Notes: generated by a model not told the origin, from the sequence alone. A stretch of 64,000 nucleotides of DNA from Novipirellula artificiosorum (GCF_007860135.1 NZ_SJPV01000001.1:124001-188000), one strand, 5' to 3'; positions 27,508-37,540 are shown, counted from the stretch's first letter. Numbers and translations: made by a program.

Positions 27508-28899
27508 ATGGATTGGATACGAATCGTTGACGCCCGAAAACCGGTGTCGGCCGGTACCTCATGCGAGGTGCGCGGTTGGGTGCGGACGCGCCGCGACAGC
27601 AAGGGGGGCTTCAGCTTTATCGAAGTCAATGACGGCAGCTGTCTCGGCAATTTGCAGGTCGTCGCCCCGTCCGAATTGGCGAATTACGCGGAGCAGGTCC
27701 AGAAGTTGACGGCGGGCTGCAGCGTCGTGATCGGCGGCAAACTCGAAGCATCACCCGCCAAAGGACAGGCAACGGAGCTTCATGCCAACAGCGTCCGTGT
27801 GCTCGGGTGGGCTGATCCAGAAACGTACCCGCTACAGAAGAAGCGGCACTCATTCGAGAAGCTGCGTGAGTGGGCACATCTTCGACCTCGCACGAACACC
27901 TTTGGCGCCGTGATGCGCGTGAGAAACCAAATCTGCCAATCCATTCACACCTTTTTTCACGAACACGGGTTCCTCTACACCCAAACACCGATCATCACCG
28001 CAAGTGATTGCGAGGGGGCCGGTGAAATGTTTCGGGTGACGACACTGGACCTCGAAACCTTGGCCCAATCCGGCGGCCCCGTGAAATACGAATACGACTT
28101 CTTTGACAAACCGGCTTTCTTAACCGTCAGCGGGCAGTTGGAGGGAGAAACGTTCGCGACAGCATTGGGACGGATTTATACCTTCGGCCCAACGTTCCGA
28201 GCAGAGAACAGCAACACGTCGCGTCACTTGGCCGAGTTCTGGATGGTTGAGCCCGAGGCCGCCTTCTTTGATCTGGCCGATGACATGCGATTGGCGGAAG
28301 ACTTCTTGAAGCGAATCTTTACGGATTGTCTGAACCACTGTGACGAAGACATGCAGTTTTTCAATGAACGGATTCAGAAAGGGGTACTCGATCAAATCCG
28401 CAGTGTGGTCGAACGACCCTTTGGGCATATGACCTACACCGAGGCGATCGAGGTCTTGGAAAACTGTGACGCCAAGTTTGATTTCCCGGTGTCTTGGGGA
28501 ACCGATTTGCAAGCCGAACATGAGCGTTTTTTGACGGAGCAACACGTCAAGGGCCCAGTGATCCTGACCGACTATCCTGCCACGATCAAACCGTTCTATA
28601 TGCGTGTCAGTGACGATGGCAAGACGGTCGCCGCCATGGACGTTCTGGTTCCTGGAGTGGGCGAGATCATTGGCGGCAGCCAGCGTGAGGAACGACTCGA
28701 CGTCCTCGTTCGGCGGATGGCGGAGGCGGGGCTTGAGGAAGCGGACTATTGGTGGTACCTCGATCTGCGTCGATTCGGAACCGTGCCGCATGCGGGATTC
28801 GGGCTGGGACTCGAACGAGCCGTTCAGTATGTAACGGGCATGGCGAACATTCGTGACGTGATTCCGTTTCCACGAACACCCGGCAATGCGGAATTCTGA
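27508..28899 (+). CDS. asnS: Asparagine-tRNA ligase
   Basis: 463 residues, the normal length. An N-terminal OB-fold anticodon-binding domain ([21 protein letters not shown] segment) is followed by the class II catalytic core with motif 2 ([17 protein letters not shown]) and motif 3 ([13 protein letters not shown]). These are characteristic of AsnRS, not AspRS. It charges tRNA-Asn with asparagine, using ATP, in the cytosol. It starts 2 bp after the transporter stop, and its own stop overlaps by one base the gluQ start (TGATG), giving a tightly packed three-gene unit. Confidence 0.96.
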   Translation: MDWIRIVDARKPVSAGTSCEVRGWVRTRRDSKGGFSFIEVNDGSCLGNLQVVAPSELANYAEQVQKLTAGCSVVIGGKLEASPAKGQATELHANSVRVLGWADPETYPLQKKRHSFEKLREWAHLRPRTNTFGAVMRVRNQICQSIHTFFHEHGFLYTQTPIITASDCEGAGEMFRVTTLDLETLAQSGGPVKYEYDFFDKPAFLTVSGQLEGETFATALGRIYTFGPTFRAENSNTSRHLAEFWMVEPEAAFFDLADDMRLAEDFLKRIFTDCLNHCDEDMQFFNERIQKGVLDQIRSVVERPFGHMTYTEAIEVLENCDAKFDFPVSWGTDLQAEHERFLTEQHVKGPVILTDYPATIKPFYMRVSDDGKTVAAMDVLVPGVGEIIGGSQREERLDVLVRRMAEAGLEEADYWWYLDLRRFGTVPHAGFGLGLERAVQYVTGMANIRDVIPFPRTPGNAEF

Positions 28900-29840
28900 T
28901 GGGCTGCGGACGTTTAGCCCCCTCACCGACCGGAGCCCAACACCTCGGCAATGCTCGAACCTATCTGCTTGCCTATTGGGCGGCTCGAAACGAAGGGCAG
29001 CGCTTGCTGTTGCGGGTCGAAGACATCGATTCGCCGCGCGTGAAGCCCTGGGCCATACAACAGGCGATCGATGACCTTCGCTGGCTAGGAATCGAATGGG
29101 ACGAGGGCCCTGACATGGGTGGCCCCCACGCGCCTTACCTACAAACCGAGCGACGTGACCGCTACGAAATTGCCGTCCAAACGCTCGTCGAAGCGAACCA
29201 GATTTATCCGTGTACGTGTACGCGCCGTGACATCGCCGATGCGGGATCGGCGCCCCACTTTGAGCACGAGGGCCCTCTCTATCCTGGAACCTGCGCCGCG
29301 TGGAGCGTTGGTGATCCACTTCCCGATCCAGGAACCTATTGCTGGCGGTTTCGTGTCCGTGACGAGGTCGTCGCGTTCGATGATCAGGTGTGTGGATTTC
29401 AGCAATGCAACCCGGCCCAGCATCTGGGTGATTTCCCAATCACTCAAAAAAGCGGAAACATCTCTTACCACTTGGCCGTCGTGCTTGATGACGGTGAAAT
29501 GGGCATCACCCAAGTGGTTCGTGGTGATGATCTCTTGCCAAGTACGTTTCGGCATCTCGAACTCGCCAATGCGTTGCGAATAGAAAAACCGGCTTACGCC
29601 CACGTCCCGCTGGTTCTTGGGCCCGACGGCCGACGCTTGGCAAAGCGACATGGCGACACGCGTTTGAGCCATTTGCGTGAACAAGGGGTGTCACCCGAGC
29701 GGATCGTCGGCTGGGCCGCGGCGAGTGCAGGGCTTACCGATCACGACACACCGATCCCCGCCAAAGCGATGATTCAGCAGTTCTGTTGGCAGAGATTGAA
29801 CCGATTCGCGGTCGTTGTGGCCGAATCGGATTTGCAGTAG
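28899..29840 (+). CDS. gluQ: Glutamyl-Q tRNA(Asp) synthetase
   Basis: 313 residues. A class I synthetase catalytic core without the anticodon-binding domain of GltX, the hallmark of GluQRS, which attaches glutamate to queuosine in tRNA-Asp. It has the HIGH-equivalent SPTGAQHLGNARTY, KMSKS-equivalent LAKRHGDTRL, and the zinc-binding Cys-x-Cys at PCTCTRR with further Cys residues. The start overlaps asnS by 1 bp. The C terminus (last 22 residues) overlaps the convergent pseudouridine synthase gene by 67 bp. Confidence 0.92.
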   Translation: MGCGRLAPSPTGAQHLGNARTYLLAYWAARNEGQRLLLRVEDIDSPRVKPWAIQQAIDDLRWLGIEWDEGPDMGGPHAPYLQTERRDRYEIAVQTLVEANQIYPCTCTRRDIADAGSAPHFEHEGPLYPGTCAAWSVGDPLPDPGTYCWRFRVRDEVVAFDDQVCGFQQCNPAQHLGDFPITQKSGNISYHLAVVLDDGEMGITQVVRGDDLLPSTFRHLELANALRIEKPAYAHVPLVLGPDGRRLAKRHGDTRLSHLREQGVSPERIVGWAAASAGLTDHDTPIPAKAMIQQFCWQRLNRFAVVVAESDLQ

Positions 29841-30811
29841 TCCCGCGCTGTCGTTGCGTGGGATCGCCTGGGTTCTTGCCACCAATCGGGCTTGGGGCTT
29901 TCAAACTGTACCGGCTGTCCTAGGTTGGGGTCGGTCAAGGACAACCGATGAGCGTGCAGGCACAACGGTGGATCAAGGAGCGAATGAGTTTGCTGGTTCC
30001 CCAAAACGCCGCCTGGCCGATAAAGCAAGTCGCCCAAGACGGGGAAACCGAGTGACCAAAGGTGAACGCGGATTTGGTTGGTTCGCCCTGTAACGGGAAC
30101 CGCATGCAAGAGCGTCGTCTGATCGGCAAGCCGCCCGACGACGTGAAATTCCGTTCGAGCGGGCAGTCCACCTTGGCTGGCGAATCGGGCACCGGCGGTA
30201 TCGTGGCCCAAATGCTCACTTGCATTCGCGATCGGTCGTTCGCAGCAAAACGTTTCCCAGGGAACGTGTCCAACGACGCGGGTGAGGTAGAGCTTCCCCA
30301 CTTCACGTCTCTCAAATTGGGGCTGGACAAAGCGAGCCGCCTCGCGTGTTCGGCAGAACAACACAACACCGGTGGTATTGGCGTCAAGCCGATGGGCCAG
30401 ACGAAGCTTTTCGCCTGGATAGAATGGCTGCAACATCGAAAGCAGCGAGTTTCGGTTGAACCGCCCACAGGGATGAATCGGAAGCGGTGCCGGCTTATCG
30501 ACCACAACCATGGATCCGTCCTGATGGAGAATGCCGATCGATGCATTGACATCGGGTTCCGTGACTTGTCGCATCACATGGACGTAGTGATCGCCAGCGT
30601 GAACAACCCGAGCAGCTTCCACCGCCGATGACTTGAACTGAATGTCACCGTCGTCGATCCACCTCAACCAAGATTGTCGCGGCGTCGGCGGATGGTACTG
30701 GCACAGGAAATCGATAAAACGCATCCCCGCGAACTTTGCCTTCACCCGGATCGTCCGCCGGTTTTCATAGGGCAGCCGGCCCGGCAAGGGATCGATAAGC
30801 AAACGTTTCAT
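29774..30811 (-). CDS. RluA-family pseudouridine synthase
   Basis: 345 residues. An S4-type RNA-binding region (about 20-85) is followed by the pseudouridine synthase core with catalytic D143 in AHRLDANTTG, plus GRTNQIRVHL and the HAHRLSL motif. It isomerises uridines in rRNA or tRNA; the target site cannot be inferred. The last about 30 residues (Ser/Thr-rich, after KPDWW) exceed the usual end and overlap gluQ on the other strand; this tail looks like a readthrough extension. rho is 12 bp upstream on the same strand. Confidence 0.9.
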   Translation of the reverse strand: MKRLLIDPLPGRLPYENRRTIRVKAKFAGMRFIDFLCQYHPPTPRQSWLRWIDDGDIQFKSSAVEAARVVHAGDHYVHVMRQVTEPDVNASIGILHQDGSMVVVDKPAPLPIHPCGRFNRNSLLSMLQPFYPGEKLRLAHRLDANTTGVVLFCRTREAARFVQPQFERREVGKLYLTRVVGHVPWETFCCERPIANASEHLGHDTAGARFASQGGLPARTEFHVVGRLADQTTLLHAVPVTGRTNQIRVHLWSLGFPVLGDLLYRPGGVLGNQQTHSLLDPPLCLHAHRLSLTDPNLGQPVQFESPKPDWWQEPRRSHATTARDYCKSDSATTTANRFNLCQQNC

Positions 30812-30823
30812 TAGCGAGATGCA

Positions 30824-32179
30824 CTACAGCGACGTCTTCGCGCCACTGATCAACTTGATGAATTCATCGTTGGTGTCGAAACGTCCCAATTGTTTCGTCA
30901 ATTGCTCCATCGCATCGACCGGATGCATGCTGCTCAACGTTCGCCTCAGCATGGTGACTGCTTCGTAGGTTTCTTCGTCATGAAGCAACTCTTCGCGACG
31001 CGTTCCACTTTGGCTGATGTCGATCGAAGGCCAAACCCGTCGGTCGGCCAAGCGTCGGTCGAGGACCAATTCCATATTCCCCGTTCCTTTGAACTCTTGG
31101 AAAATCGCTTCGTCCATGCGGCTATTGGTATCCACCAAGGCTGTGCCGACGATGGTCAGCGACCCTCCTTCGTCGAATGCACGGGCGGTTGCAAACAACT
31201 TTTTCGGGATGTCCATTGCCTTGATGTCCAAACCGCCGGTCATCGTTGCGCCACCACGTCCGCCACGGCCAACCCATTTGTTAAAAGCCCGCGCCAAACG
31301 AGTGATCGAATCGAGCATCAAGAACACATCTTGGCCCATCTCGGCCAAGCGGCGTGCTCGGTCGATGACCAATTGGCTGAGCCGAACATGGCTTTCAACA
31401 TCCATGTCCAAACTACTCGCAACCACCTCGCCTCCATGCACGCTTCGGCGCATGTCGGTGACCTCTTCGGGGCGTTCGTCGATCAGCAAAACGATCAAGG
31501 TCACTTCAGGATGATTCGCCGACATCCCCGCTGCGATATCTTGCAGCATGACCGTTTTTCCGCTTCTTGGTGGAGCGACGATCAATGCCCGCTGGCCGCG
31601 GCCGAGCGGTGCCAATAAGTCGATGACGCGATTGGTCAGCGGTTTGCGCCCACATTCGAGCCGGAGCCATTTTTCGGGGTTGATCGCGGTCAGCGAATCG
31701 AAGTCTTTGACATCCAAGAACTTCTCTGGCTCCATCCCATCGACGTCCAAAATCTCGCGGACCCGAGGCCCCTGTTGACGCCGGGCTTGTTGAACCATCG
31801 CTTTGAGCATCACGCCTTGGCGAAGTCCAAACTTTTCAATCATCGTACCGGGAACGAACGCATCGCTGCGTTCACGCGAGTAGTTGTTTTCGGGGCTACG
31901 CATGAAGCCGTAACCGTTCGGGTGCAGTTCCAGGATGCCAACATTCTCTTCCAAAGGCGCATCGCTCGCGAAATCAGCGGGCTCGCCGGTTGGATTCGAT
32001 TGAGGCCCCTGACCGTTTTGCGACCCGCCTCCTCCTCCACCACCACCGCCACGGCGGCGGCGGCGGACACGCGGCTTGCCATTTCCGCCATTGCTATTGT
32101 TGCTGCTGTTCCCGTAAGAGCCAGAAGATCCGTTGCCCGAACCACCTCGGCCACGACTGGTACGCTTTTTTTTCACCAT
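30824..32179 (-). CDS. rho: Transcription termination factor Rho
   Basis: About 451 residues. Hexameric RNA helicase core with the P-loop APPRSGKTVML, Walker B LLIDERPEEVTDM and the DSITRLARAFN segment, preceded by the RNA-binding cold-shock-like domain (GFMRSPENNYSRERSDAFV). The first about 85 residues are low-complexity: Gly/Ser/Asn runs, then an Arg block (VRRRRRGGGG) and poly-Gly. The ATG at 32177-32179 gives MVKKKRTSRGRGG. Extended basic/disordered N termini occur in Rho of several phyla and can change RNA binding. It precedes the pseudouridine synthase by 12 bp. Confidence 0.96.
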   Translation of the reverse strand: MVKKKRTSRGRGGSGNGSSGSYGNSSNNSNGGNGKPRVRRRRRGGGGGGGGGSQNGQGPQSNPTGEPADFASDAPLEENVGILELHPNGYGFMRSPENNYSRERSDAFVPGTMIEKFGLRQGVMLKAMVQQARRQQGPRVREILDVDGMEPEKFLDVKDFDSLTAINPEKWLRLECGRKPLTNRVIDLLAPLGRGQRALIVAPPRSGKTVMLQDIAAGMSANHPEVTLIVLLIDERPEEVTDMRRSVHGGEVVASSLDMDVESHVRLSQLVIDRARRLAEMGQDVFLMLDSITRLARAFNKWVGRGGRGGATMTGGLDIKAMDIPKKLFATARAFDEGGSLTIVGTALVDTNSRMDEAIFQEFKGTGNMELVLDRRLADRRVWPSIDISQSGTRREELLHDEETYEAVTMLRRTLSSMHPVDAMEQLTKQLGRFDTNDEFIKLISGAKTSL

Positions 32180-33182
32180 GTTTGATCCAGATACGCTGTA
32201 CACAATGTCCTAACCGACGCGAAGAACAAACTCGCAAGGGGCCCTTCAATGATGCGTTCGATGCCAAAAAACAGGCGTTGGAACTCAATTGACGTGGCCG
32301 CGCTGGGGATTCGCTAAGACAAAGCTGGTAGCAGCGGGAAATCGAAGAAATACCGCAGTAAACAAATGGAAATGAAAACCACTTAGGCAACGGCGGTTAC
32401 AAAGCCTAAGCAGCTTGATTTGTCCCCAAACTGAGGACTCGCTGAATGACAGATTTTTCTCAGGGGAGAGATGCGACTAAAAAATCGTTCCGTAATTCCG
32501 TTCTGAAACGCATGGCATGATACGATTGCGCTGAACCAATTTCATCGCGACAATCTTCGGCTGACTGTCCGGATGGACTCGCAGGACCCACAACCGTTGT
32601 CCAAGAACCAGCCGATCCTAGTGATCCTTTGTTGTGACCGAACCGAAACCCTCAATCTCAAGCCATTCTCATTCGGCGAGTGCAATTGCTTTTCCGGAGC
32701 AAATTACTGAGAGGGACGCAGTCGAGATCGTCCACAAGAAGAAGAGCGGTCACACCTGTCGCAACCACCTTCATTACATGCCTGAAATATAGACTCAGGA
32801 AACTCACTGTCAAGAGTGATTGGAGAGCGGGGGGGGCGGAACTCCAAAAAAACTCGGCAAAACACTCGCTTTCTGCGCCGGAAAAAGGAATCAGACCGCC
32901 ACGACACCCCCATTTTAGCGTGAATCCAAGACTCCCTCCGGCGAAAAGTGCCCAGTACCCGCCTGGGAAGGTCTAACGGTTGTGACGGATTTCCACCATG
33001 CATCCCGGTGATCCGTGGTCACCGGTCCAGTTTCGCAGGCAACGGGTGTACCGGTTATCCGATTCAAAACCCTATGCCGGCCCATAGCGGATGCACGGAT
33101 TGTTCGCTCGCCGATCCATGAGGTCTGGGGCGGTTCCCAGCAGCCGGACGGCTGAACTCCAACAGGATGGACGGAAAAAATC
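32180..33182. other. Long divergent intergenic region, unassigned
   Basis: About 1 kb between rho (minus) and a TPR gene (plus), the longest gene-free stretch in the window. It shows no supported ORF. A perfect 7-bp inverted repeat (CCGGTGA 33005-33011, TCACCGG 33019-33025) lies about 160 bp before the TPR gene. A poly-G/poly-A mixed stretch occurs near 32826-32850. A small RNA or long rho leader is possible but not shown. Confidence 0.35.
33005..33025. promoter_or_regulatory. Inverted repeat, possible operator
   Basis: CCGGTGA and TCACCGG separated by 7 bp, about 160 bp upstream of the TPR/export operon. Symmetry and spacing fit a dimeric repressor or activator site, but the protein is unknown and chance is possible. 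Confidence 0.25.
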
Positions 33183-34730
33183 GTGACCCGTAGTCAAATC
33201 AACGCCAAAAACGATTGCAACGGCAGCCGTTCCTCTCGTGGCAACCCGATGGTGGTGCTGCTGCTTGTGGCCGTCTTGCTTGGCTTGGTCAGTTCCGATC
33301 TGGTGATGTCAACCGTCGTGCGATTGGGCGCGGATTCCCTTTCGGCTCAGCCCCATTCGCCAGCCCTGGAAACGGTCGATCGCTCCTCGTCCCACGCGAC
33401 GCCCTCGGAACAGAGCGTCTCCGCAATCAACAGTACAAGCAACGCAACGGCCAAGCGGATCGAATCGGCGCGGCCGCATAGCGAACTCGTTTCTGGCTCC
33501 CAAGCGAGTGATGGGGTTGCCCCCAGTCGCCCCGATGAGACCTTGCCGCCACTTCCCGCAATCAAACCCAACAGCTCCCGAACCTTAGCGTCATCCCGAC
33601 TCCCTCATCCCGACTCGCTACAGCAATGGCCCGGCACGGCGCTCGAGCCCTCGCTTCCCTACACCAGCACAACCGAATTCAAATCCACGTGTCGCCGGTT
33701 GCTCAATCAAGCGGCCCACGAATACCGAGTGGGAGCATGGTTATCGGCAGAAACGTCCGCTTGGTCGGCACTCGCCTATTCCACCGAAGCGATTCAGATA
33801 TCACTACGTGAAAACCGCCAGCACCGAGGCTACGACGTACAACAACGAATGCATGCCTCGGCCGATCCGGTTGCCCTCTTACAATCCGCTCGAACGGCCA
33901 TGTTCGAGGCGCGCGATTTTGACCAACAATTGAATGCCGAGAACCCGCTCCGTATCCAAACGGTTGTTCGATCCCACCGATCGAAAATTTTCACGGACGT
34001 CGATTTGCAAACCGTTTCAGCTGTCCAGGCGGTGGAAGCTTATTTGGAGCACGCGAGACAAACGTTCGGCAGCTTGGCGAGCGAGAATTGGCAAGCAGCC
34101 GAAGCGATGGACTTGCTTGCCACCATCTATTTAGCTCGCAACGATCCTGCGACGTTGCCGAGCGGTACGGCGCTGTGTTTGCGCCGAGCGGCACTTCAGG
34201 GCCAACCTTCCAATGCCGACCTGGCATCACGACTCGGTATGCAACTTGCCCAAGTCGGGTTGTTCGATGAGGCGCGCCGCGTCCTTCAACACTCGTTGTC
34301 AATTCGCCCCGATCGGAACACGCAAGTATCGCTCGCCGGCGTTTTGCGATCGACCGGTTATGACCAACAGGCCGCAATGCTCGAAAGTGCAATCGCTCAG
34401 TCCAACGCGATGAACCCTTCCTCCGTCGAGTCGGTCCGCATCCCGGACGTGGTGCAATTGTCACCCGAAGAATTCGCTTCGATTTCTCGCCCCATCGTTC
34501 CCGAAATGTCATCGAGTTCAGACAGCCAAGTCACAGGGCGGACAACGGCCAGACCGCAGGCCGCTTTGGCATCAGCGCGATTGACGCAAACAGCGTCCAT
34601 CGCCGTAGCGTCGCAGCGACAAGCGGTCACCGAAGAGAGCTCCCACGAAGCGACCGTGGACGAAGAAGAACCGATCTTAAAACATTCGCCGATTCGCCGA
34701 ACCCTGCAATCGATGCGAAAATGGTGGTAG
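33183..34730 (+). CDS. Membrane-anchored protein with TPR-like helical repeats
   Basis: 515 residues. Starts at GTG with AGGATGGACGGA before it. An N-terminal hydrophobic segment (MVVLLLVAVLLGLV, residues about 23-37) anchors or exports it. A Ser/Thr/Pro-rich linker follows, then helical repeats (AYLEHARQTFGSLA, ATIYLARNDPATLP, RLGMQLAQVGLFDEARRVL) of TPR type up to about residue 410, and a disordered tail with charged residues. The stop is 6 bp before the polysaccharide export gene, so it is likely part of an exopolysaccharide operon. No family name can be given. Confidence 0.75.
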   Translation: MTRSQINAKNDCNGSRSSRGNPMVVLLLVAVLLGLVSSDLVMSTVVRLGADSLSAQPHSPALETVDRSSSHATPSEQSVSAINSTSNATAKRIESARPHSELVSGSQASDGVAPSRPDETLPPLPAIKPNSSRTLASSRLPHPDSLQQWPGTALEPSLPYTSTTEFKSTCRRLLNQAAHEYRVGAWLSAETSAWSALAYSTEAIQISLRENRQHRGYDVQQRMHASADPVALLQSARTAMFEARDFDQQLNAENPLRIQTVVRSHRSKIFTDVDLQTVSAVQAVEAYLEHARQTFGSLASENWQAAEAMDLLATIYLARNDPATLPSGTALCLRRAALQGQPSNADLASRLGMQLAQVGLFDEARRVLQHSLSIRPDRNTQVSLAGVLRSTGYDQQAAMLESAIAQSNAMNPSSVESVRIPDVVQLSPEEFASISRPIVPEMSSSSDSQVTGRTTARPQAALASARLTQTASIAVASQRQAVTEESSHEATVDEEEPILKHSPIRRTLQSMRKWW

Positions 34731-34736
34731 CACGTC

Positions 34737-35987
34737 ATGAACATTGAGCGACGCCAAACCGATCACTTCCATCAGCGATCCGACGCGACAACAACCACAA
34801 ATCAAATGACAAGACAGCCCCAATATCGATGTTTGTTTTTGATCTTCATCGCCATGGCGGTTTGTACGTCCGTCATTGTGTCAGCAAGACCAAGCGCGGC
34901 TCAGGAGTGTCAATGCCGAAACGTCCCCGGTGGCTATCCCTGCCCCAGTGGCTGCGAGAAATGCAGTGTCGGCGTTGATTGTAGCGACAGTTGTGGCGCC
35001 GAGCTTCGTTGGGAAAACATGCGTCCGTTGCCATTCGGTTTGTACGGGCCGGGAGGCTATGCTGGGCCGTCGCGCTTGGCACATCTGGGGGAATACCGGT
35101 TGCGGCCTGGGGACGAAGTCCAAGTGTTCTATCTGATCACTCGCAGCCAATCGTCGGGCATGTACCGATTGACCCCCGGCGACTCCATCTTGATTGAATC
35201 GGTGACCAATCCTGAGTACACCCGCGGAACGCTGGAAAACGGTCTGGTGATTCAGCCGGATGGGACGATCACGGTGCGGTTGCTCGGACAAGTTCGTGCT
35301 GCAGGCTTATCGATCAGTCAATTGAAAGAGGTCTTGAACGAAGAATACGAAAAATACTCGAATGAACCTGCAATCGATGTCACGCCAGTGAAAACCAACA
35401 CCCTTGCCGAAGATGTCCGCGCAGCGGTGGGGGGGCAAAACGGGTTCTCGCAGCAGGCCATCACGGTAAGAGTAATGCCGGACGGAAAAATCCGCCTGCC
35501 CGGAATCGGCGAAGTTTGCGTCCAAGGTTTCTCGCTCGGCGAGCTGAAACGCGAAATGAATCTAAGATACCGCGAGATCGTCGTTGGATTGGAAACCGAA
35601 CCGATCCTGGCGACTCAGGCACCCCACTATGTTCACGTCTTGGGCGAAGTGGGTACGCCAAACCGAATCCAGCTGGAAGGACCGACGACGGTGCTCGGCG
35701 CGATCGCCTCGTCGGGTGGCCATCTGCCAACGGGGAACCTGCGGCAAGTTGTCGTGTTCCGACGGGCCGAAGATTGGCGATTGATTTCAACGATGTTGGA
35801 CTTGCAGGGGGCCATCTATGGCAAACGCCCAACACCAGCTGACGAAATCTGGGTCCGCGACGGCGATGTGATCATCGTGCCCGCCCGCCCCATTGTCCGA
35901 TTCGACAACTGGGTGCAACAAATCTTTACTAACGGAGTCTACGGGCTTATCCCACCCGGACTGCAATACGGCAACAGCTCCAACTAA
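34737..35987 (+). CDS. Polysaccharide export protein (Wza-like, Poly_export/SLBB)
   Basis: 416 residues. A signal sequence (LFLIFIAMAVCTSVIV) leads into an unusual Cys-rich segment: ECQCRNVPGGYPCPSGCEKC, then further cysteines to about residue 87. The Poly_export core has two similar half-motifs (EYRLRPGDEVQVFY and MYRLTPGDSILIES), then two further beta domains including SLBB-like text (VMPDGKIRLPGIGEV, HYVHVLGEVGTPNR). Wza-type proteins form the outer-membrane channel for polysaccharide export. Lies 6 bp after the TPR gene. No Wzc/Wzz partner is in view. The Cys-rich part might be lipid-modified or metal/disulfide-bearing. Confidence 0.85.
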   Translation: MNIERRQTDHFHQRSDATTTTNQMTRQPQYRCLFLIFIAMAVCTSVIVSARPSAAQECQCRNVPGGYPCPSGCEKCSVGVDCSDSCGAELRWENMRPLPFGLYGPGGYAGPSRLAHLGEYRLRPGDEVQVFYLITRSQSSGMYRLTPGDSILIESVTNPEYTRGTLENGLVIQPDGTITVRLLGQVRAAGLSISQLKEVLNEEYEKYSNEPAIDVTPVKTNTLAEDVRAAVGGQNGFSQQAITVRVMPDGKIRLPGIGEVCVQGFSLGELKREMNLRYREIVVGLETEPILATQAPHYVHVLGEVGTPNRIQLEGPTTVLGAIASSGGHLPTGNLRQVVVFRRAEDWRLISTMLDLQGAIYGKRPTPADEIWVRDGDVIIVPARPIVRFDNWVQQIFTNGVYGLIPPGLQYGNSSN

Positions 35988-36016
35988 GCGTCGCCGTGTC
36001 GCGTTCCGTTTTTACT

Positions 36017-36277
36017 CTACACAATCGGCTGCTCGGCGGGAGTCTGCGCCAATGCTGCCTGGTCTTCCGCCCGCTTGAGTGCTAGCTCCACTCGCGCGAG
36101 CAAATCATCCGCCTTCTCGGCGTGCTCGGAACCGCTGACCTGCGCCGAGGCAATGAATTCGGCATTGCAGTGTTGACACGCCACGGTGCATCCCAAAAGT
36201 GATGCGCGAATCTCAACCCTTCGTCCACATCTGGGACAAGATTGCGTGAAACGAACACGGTGTGAAGATGTCATCAT
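36017..36277 (-). CDS. Small zinc-ribbon protein
   Basis: About 86 residues. Two C-x2-C pairs (CPRCGRR and CQHCNAEF) form a zinc ribbon of the MJ0042-like type, followed by a helical charged tail (DDLLARVELALKRAED). Probably cytoplasmic, function unknown. The two ATGs in tandem (36272-36277) follow AAGGATTTTG; the first is used. It ends 29 bp from the convergent export gene, and the 600-bp region to its other side is empty. Confidence 0.7.
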   Translation of the reverse strand: MMTSSHRVRFTQSCPRCGRRVEIRASLLGCTVACQHCNAEFIASAQVSGSEHAEKADDLLARVELALKRAEDQAALAQTPAEQPIV

Positions 36278-36880
36278 CAAAATCCTTGTAGTTGACGGTT
36301 CCATAGGCGACGTTCAGATTCTAACCCTTGCGGGGCCTTAAGGCAAGGAAATTGCCTCAAGCCGATCCAGGCTGATTCAATTTGCCACGGCTTCCCTGCT
36401 CGAGAAACCGAGTGCCCGATTCTCACCCCCCTTTCAGGGTGGTCAAAAAACACACACTGGATTCCACCTGTTCCGTTGCAGCAGATAGGAGCCCCGTGCC
36501 CTGTGCCCTGTGCAAGGAGCTCCGTACAAGCAGAACTTCGGAATCTCGTTCGAATGCTCCATCGAACCAAAACGTGTCCAAAAAGGCACCTCCTCGCAGG
36601 TCCTATCATTGGCGCTTTGGGTATCGTTTGGCAAGTCGTCAATATGACACCACTGTGTCGTCATCAGGTTCGGGGTACCAGAATCGGGATCGGAATGGCA
36701 ACGTCTTTCCCGGTAAATCTGGTGAATCGAGGGGATCCACCCACCACGGAGACGCAGGGAAAGAAAATCGCTTGGGTTTCGCTTTCCGCCCAGACGCCTT
36801 ACGATCTTTGGATGAGTTCCCGTCCGGATCGGCGCGGGGTGTTTCGAGACTTTCACCGGCGAACCAGGTGAGAATTGCCA
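36278..36880. other. Divergent intergenic region with a short 7-bp repeat
   Basis: 603 bp between the zinc-ribbon gene and the phosphatase gene. The only structure seen is a short tandem of GTGCCCT units (36496-36513, about 2.5 copies). No RNA gene or supported ORF; both flanking promoters must be here. Confidence 0.3.
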
Positions 36881-37375
36881 ATGATCAAGCGTGTTTTATT
36901 CGTCTGCATGGGAAACATTTGTCGATCTCCCGCTGGCGAGGCCGTGATGAAACGGTTTGCCCAAGAATACGGGATCGATGTGATCGTGGAATCGGCCGGG
37001 ACGCATGACTACCATATCGGAAAAAAGCCTGATCCGAGGATGCAAACTGCTGCCGAGGCCCGCGGTTATGAAATGACCAGTCGGGCGCGGCAAGTGAAGG
37101 CAGCCGACTTGAAACCGGGACGCTTTGACTTGGTATTAGCCATGGATGCTGAAAACCACGCGGATTTGCATCGTATGGCCAAGGGGTCGAAGCTGCACAT
37201 CCGAATGTTTGGAGACTACCTCGACGATCATTGGCCCAAAGATGTCCCTGATCCTTACTATGGTGGTGAGGAAGGTTTTGCAGAGGTGTTGGACATGCTC
37301 GAAGAGGGATGCCCTTTGATTCTGCAAACGCTCGCCGGCGAGGATATTTTTGATGGGGCATTTGACGACGAGTAG
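36881..37375 (+). CDS. Low molecular weight protein-tyrosine phosphatase
   Basis: 164 residues, the family's normal size. The P-loop C9-MGNIC-R15-SP with catalytic Cys9 is at the N terminus, and the general-acid Asp lies in VPDPYYGG. Bacterial members dephosphorylate tyrosine kinases such as Wzc in polysaccharide export or act on arginine phosphate. No kinase is adjacent, although an export gene lies 900 bp upstream on the same strand. ATG 36881 is used; GGTGAG stands at suitable spacing. Confidence 0.93.
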   Translation: MIKRVLFVCMGNICRSPAGEAVMKRFAQEYGIDVIVESAGTHDYHIGKKPDPRMQTAAEARGYEMTSRARQVKAADLKPGRFDLVLAMDAENHADLHRMAKGSKLHIRMFGDYLDDHWPKDVPDPYYGGEEGFAEVLDMLEEGCPLILQTLAGEDIFDGAFDDE

Positions 37376-37540
37376 CCCGCTTTTCTGCCATCGCGTCTTG
37401 ACTCGCAAGCGTAGCAAGATCATCACGCCTAGCCGTTCCGGGGACGCTGCGTGGGCAGGAGGCTTCCTTTCACAGAGCCCTTCGCCGCCGAGGATCGGTT
37501 CGACGGCCGCTTTCGGTGACGCCACGGAGTGATTTTTTTA

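Noticed and set aside
28120..29439. Minus-strand open frame of 439 codons across asnS and gluQ
   Set aside because: Both overlapped genes are complete tRNA synthetases; the frame has no recognisable domain.
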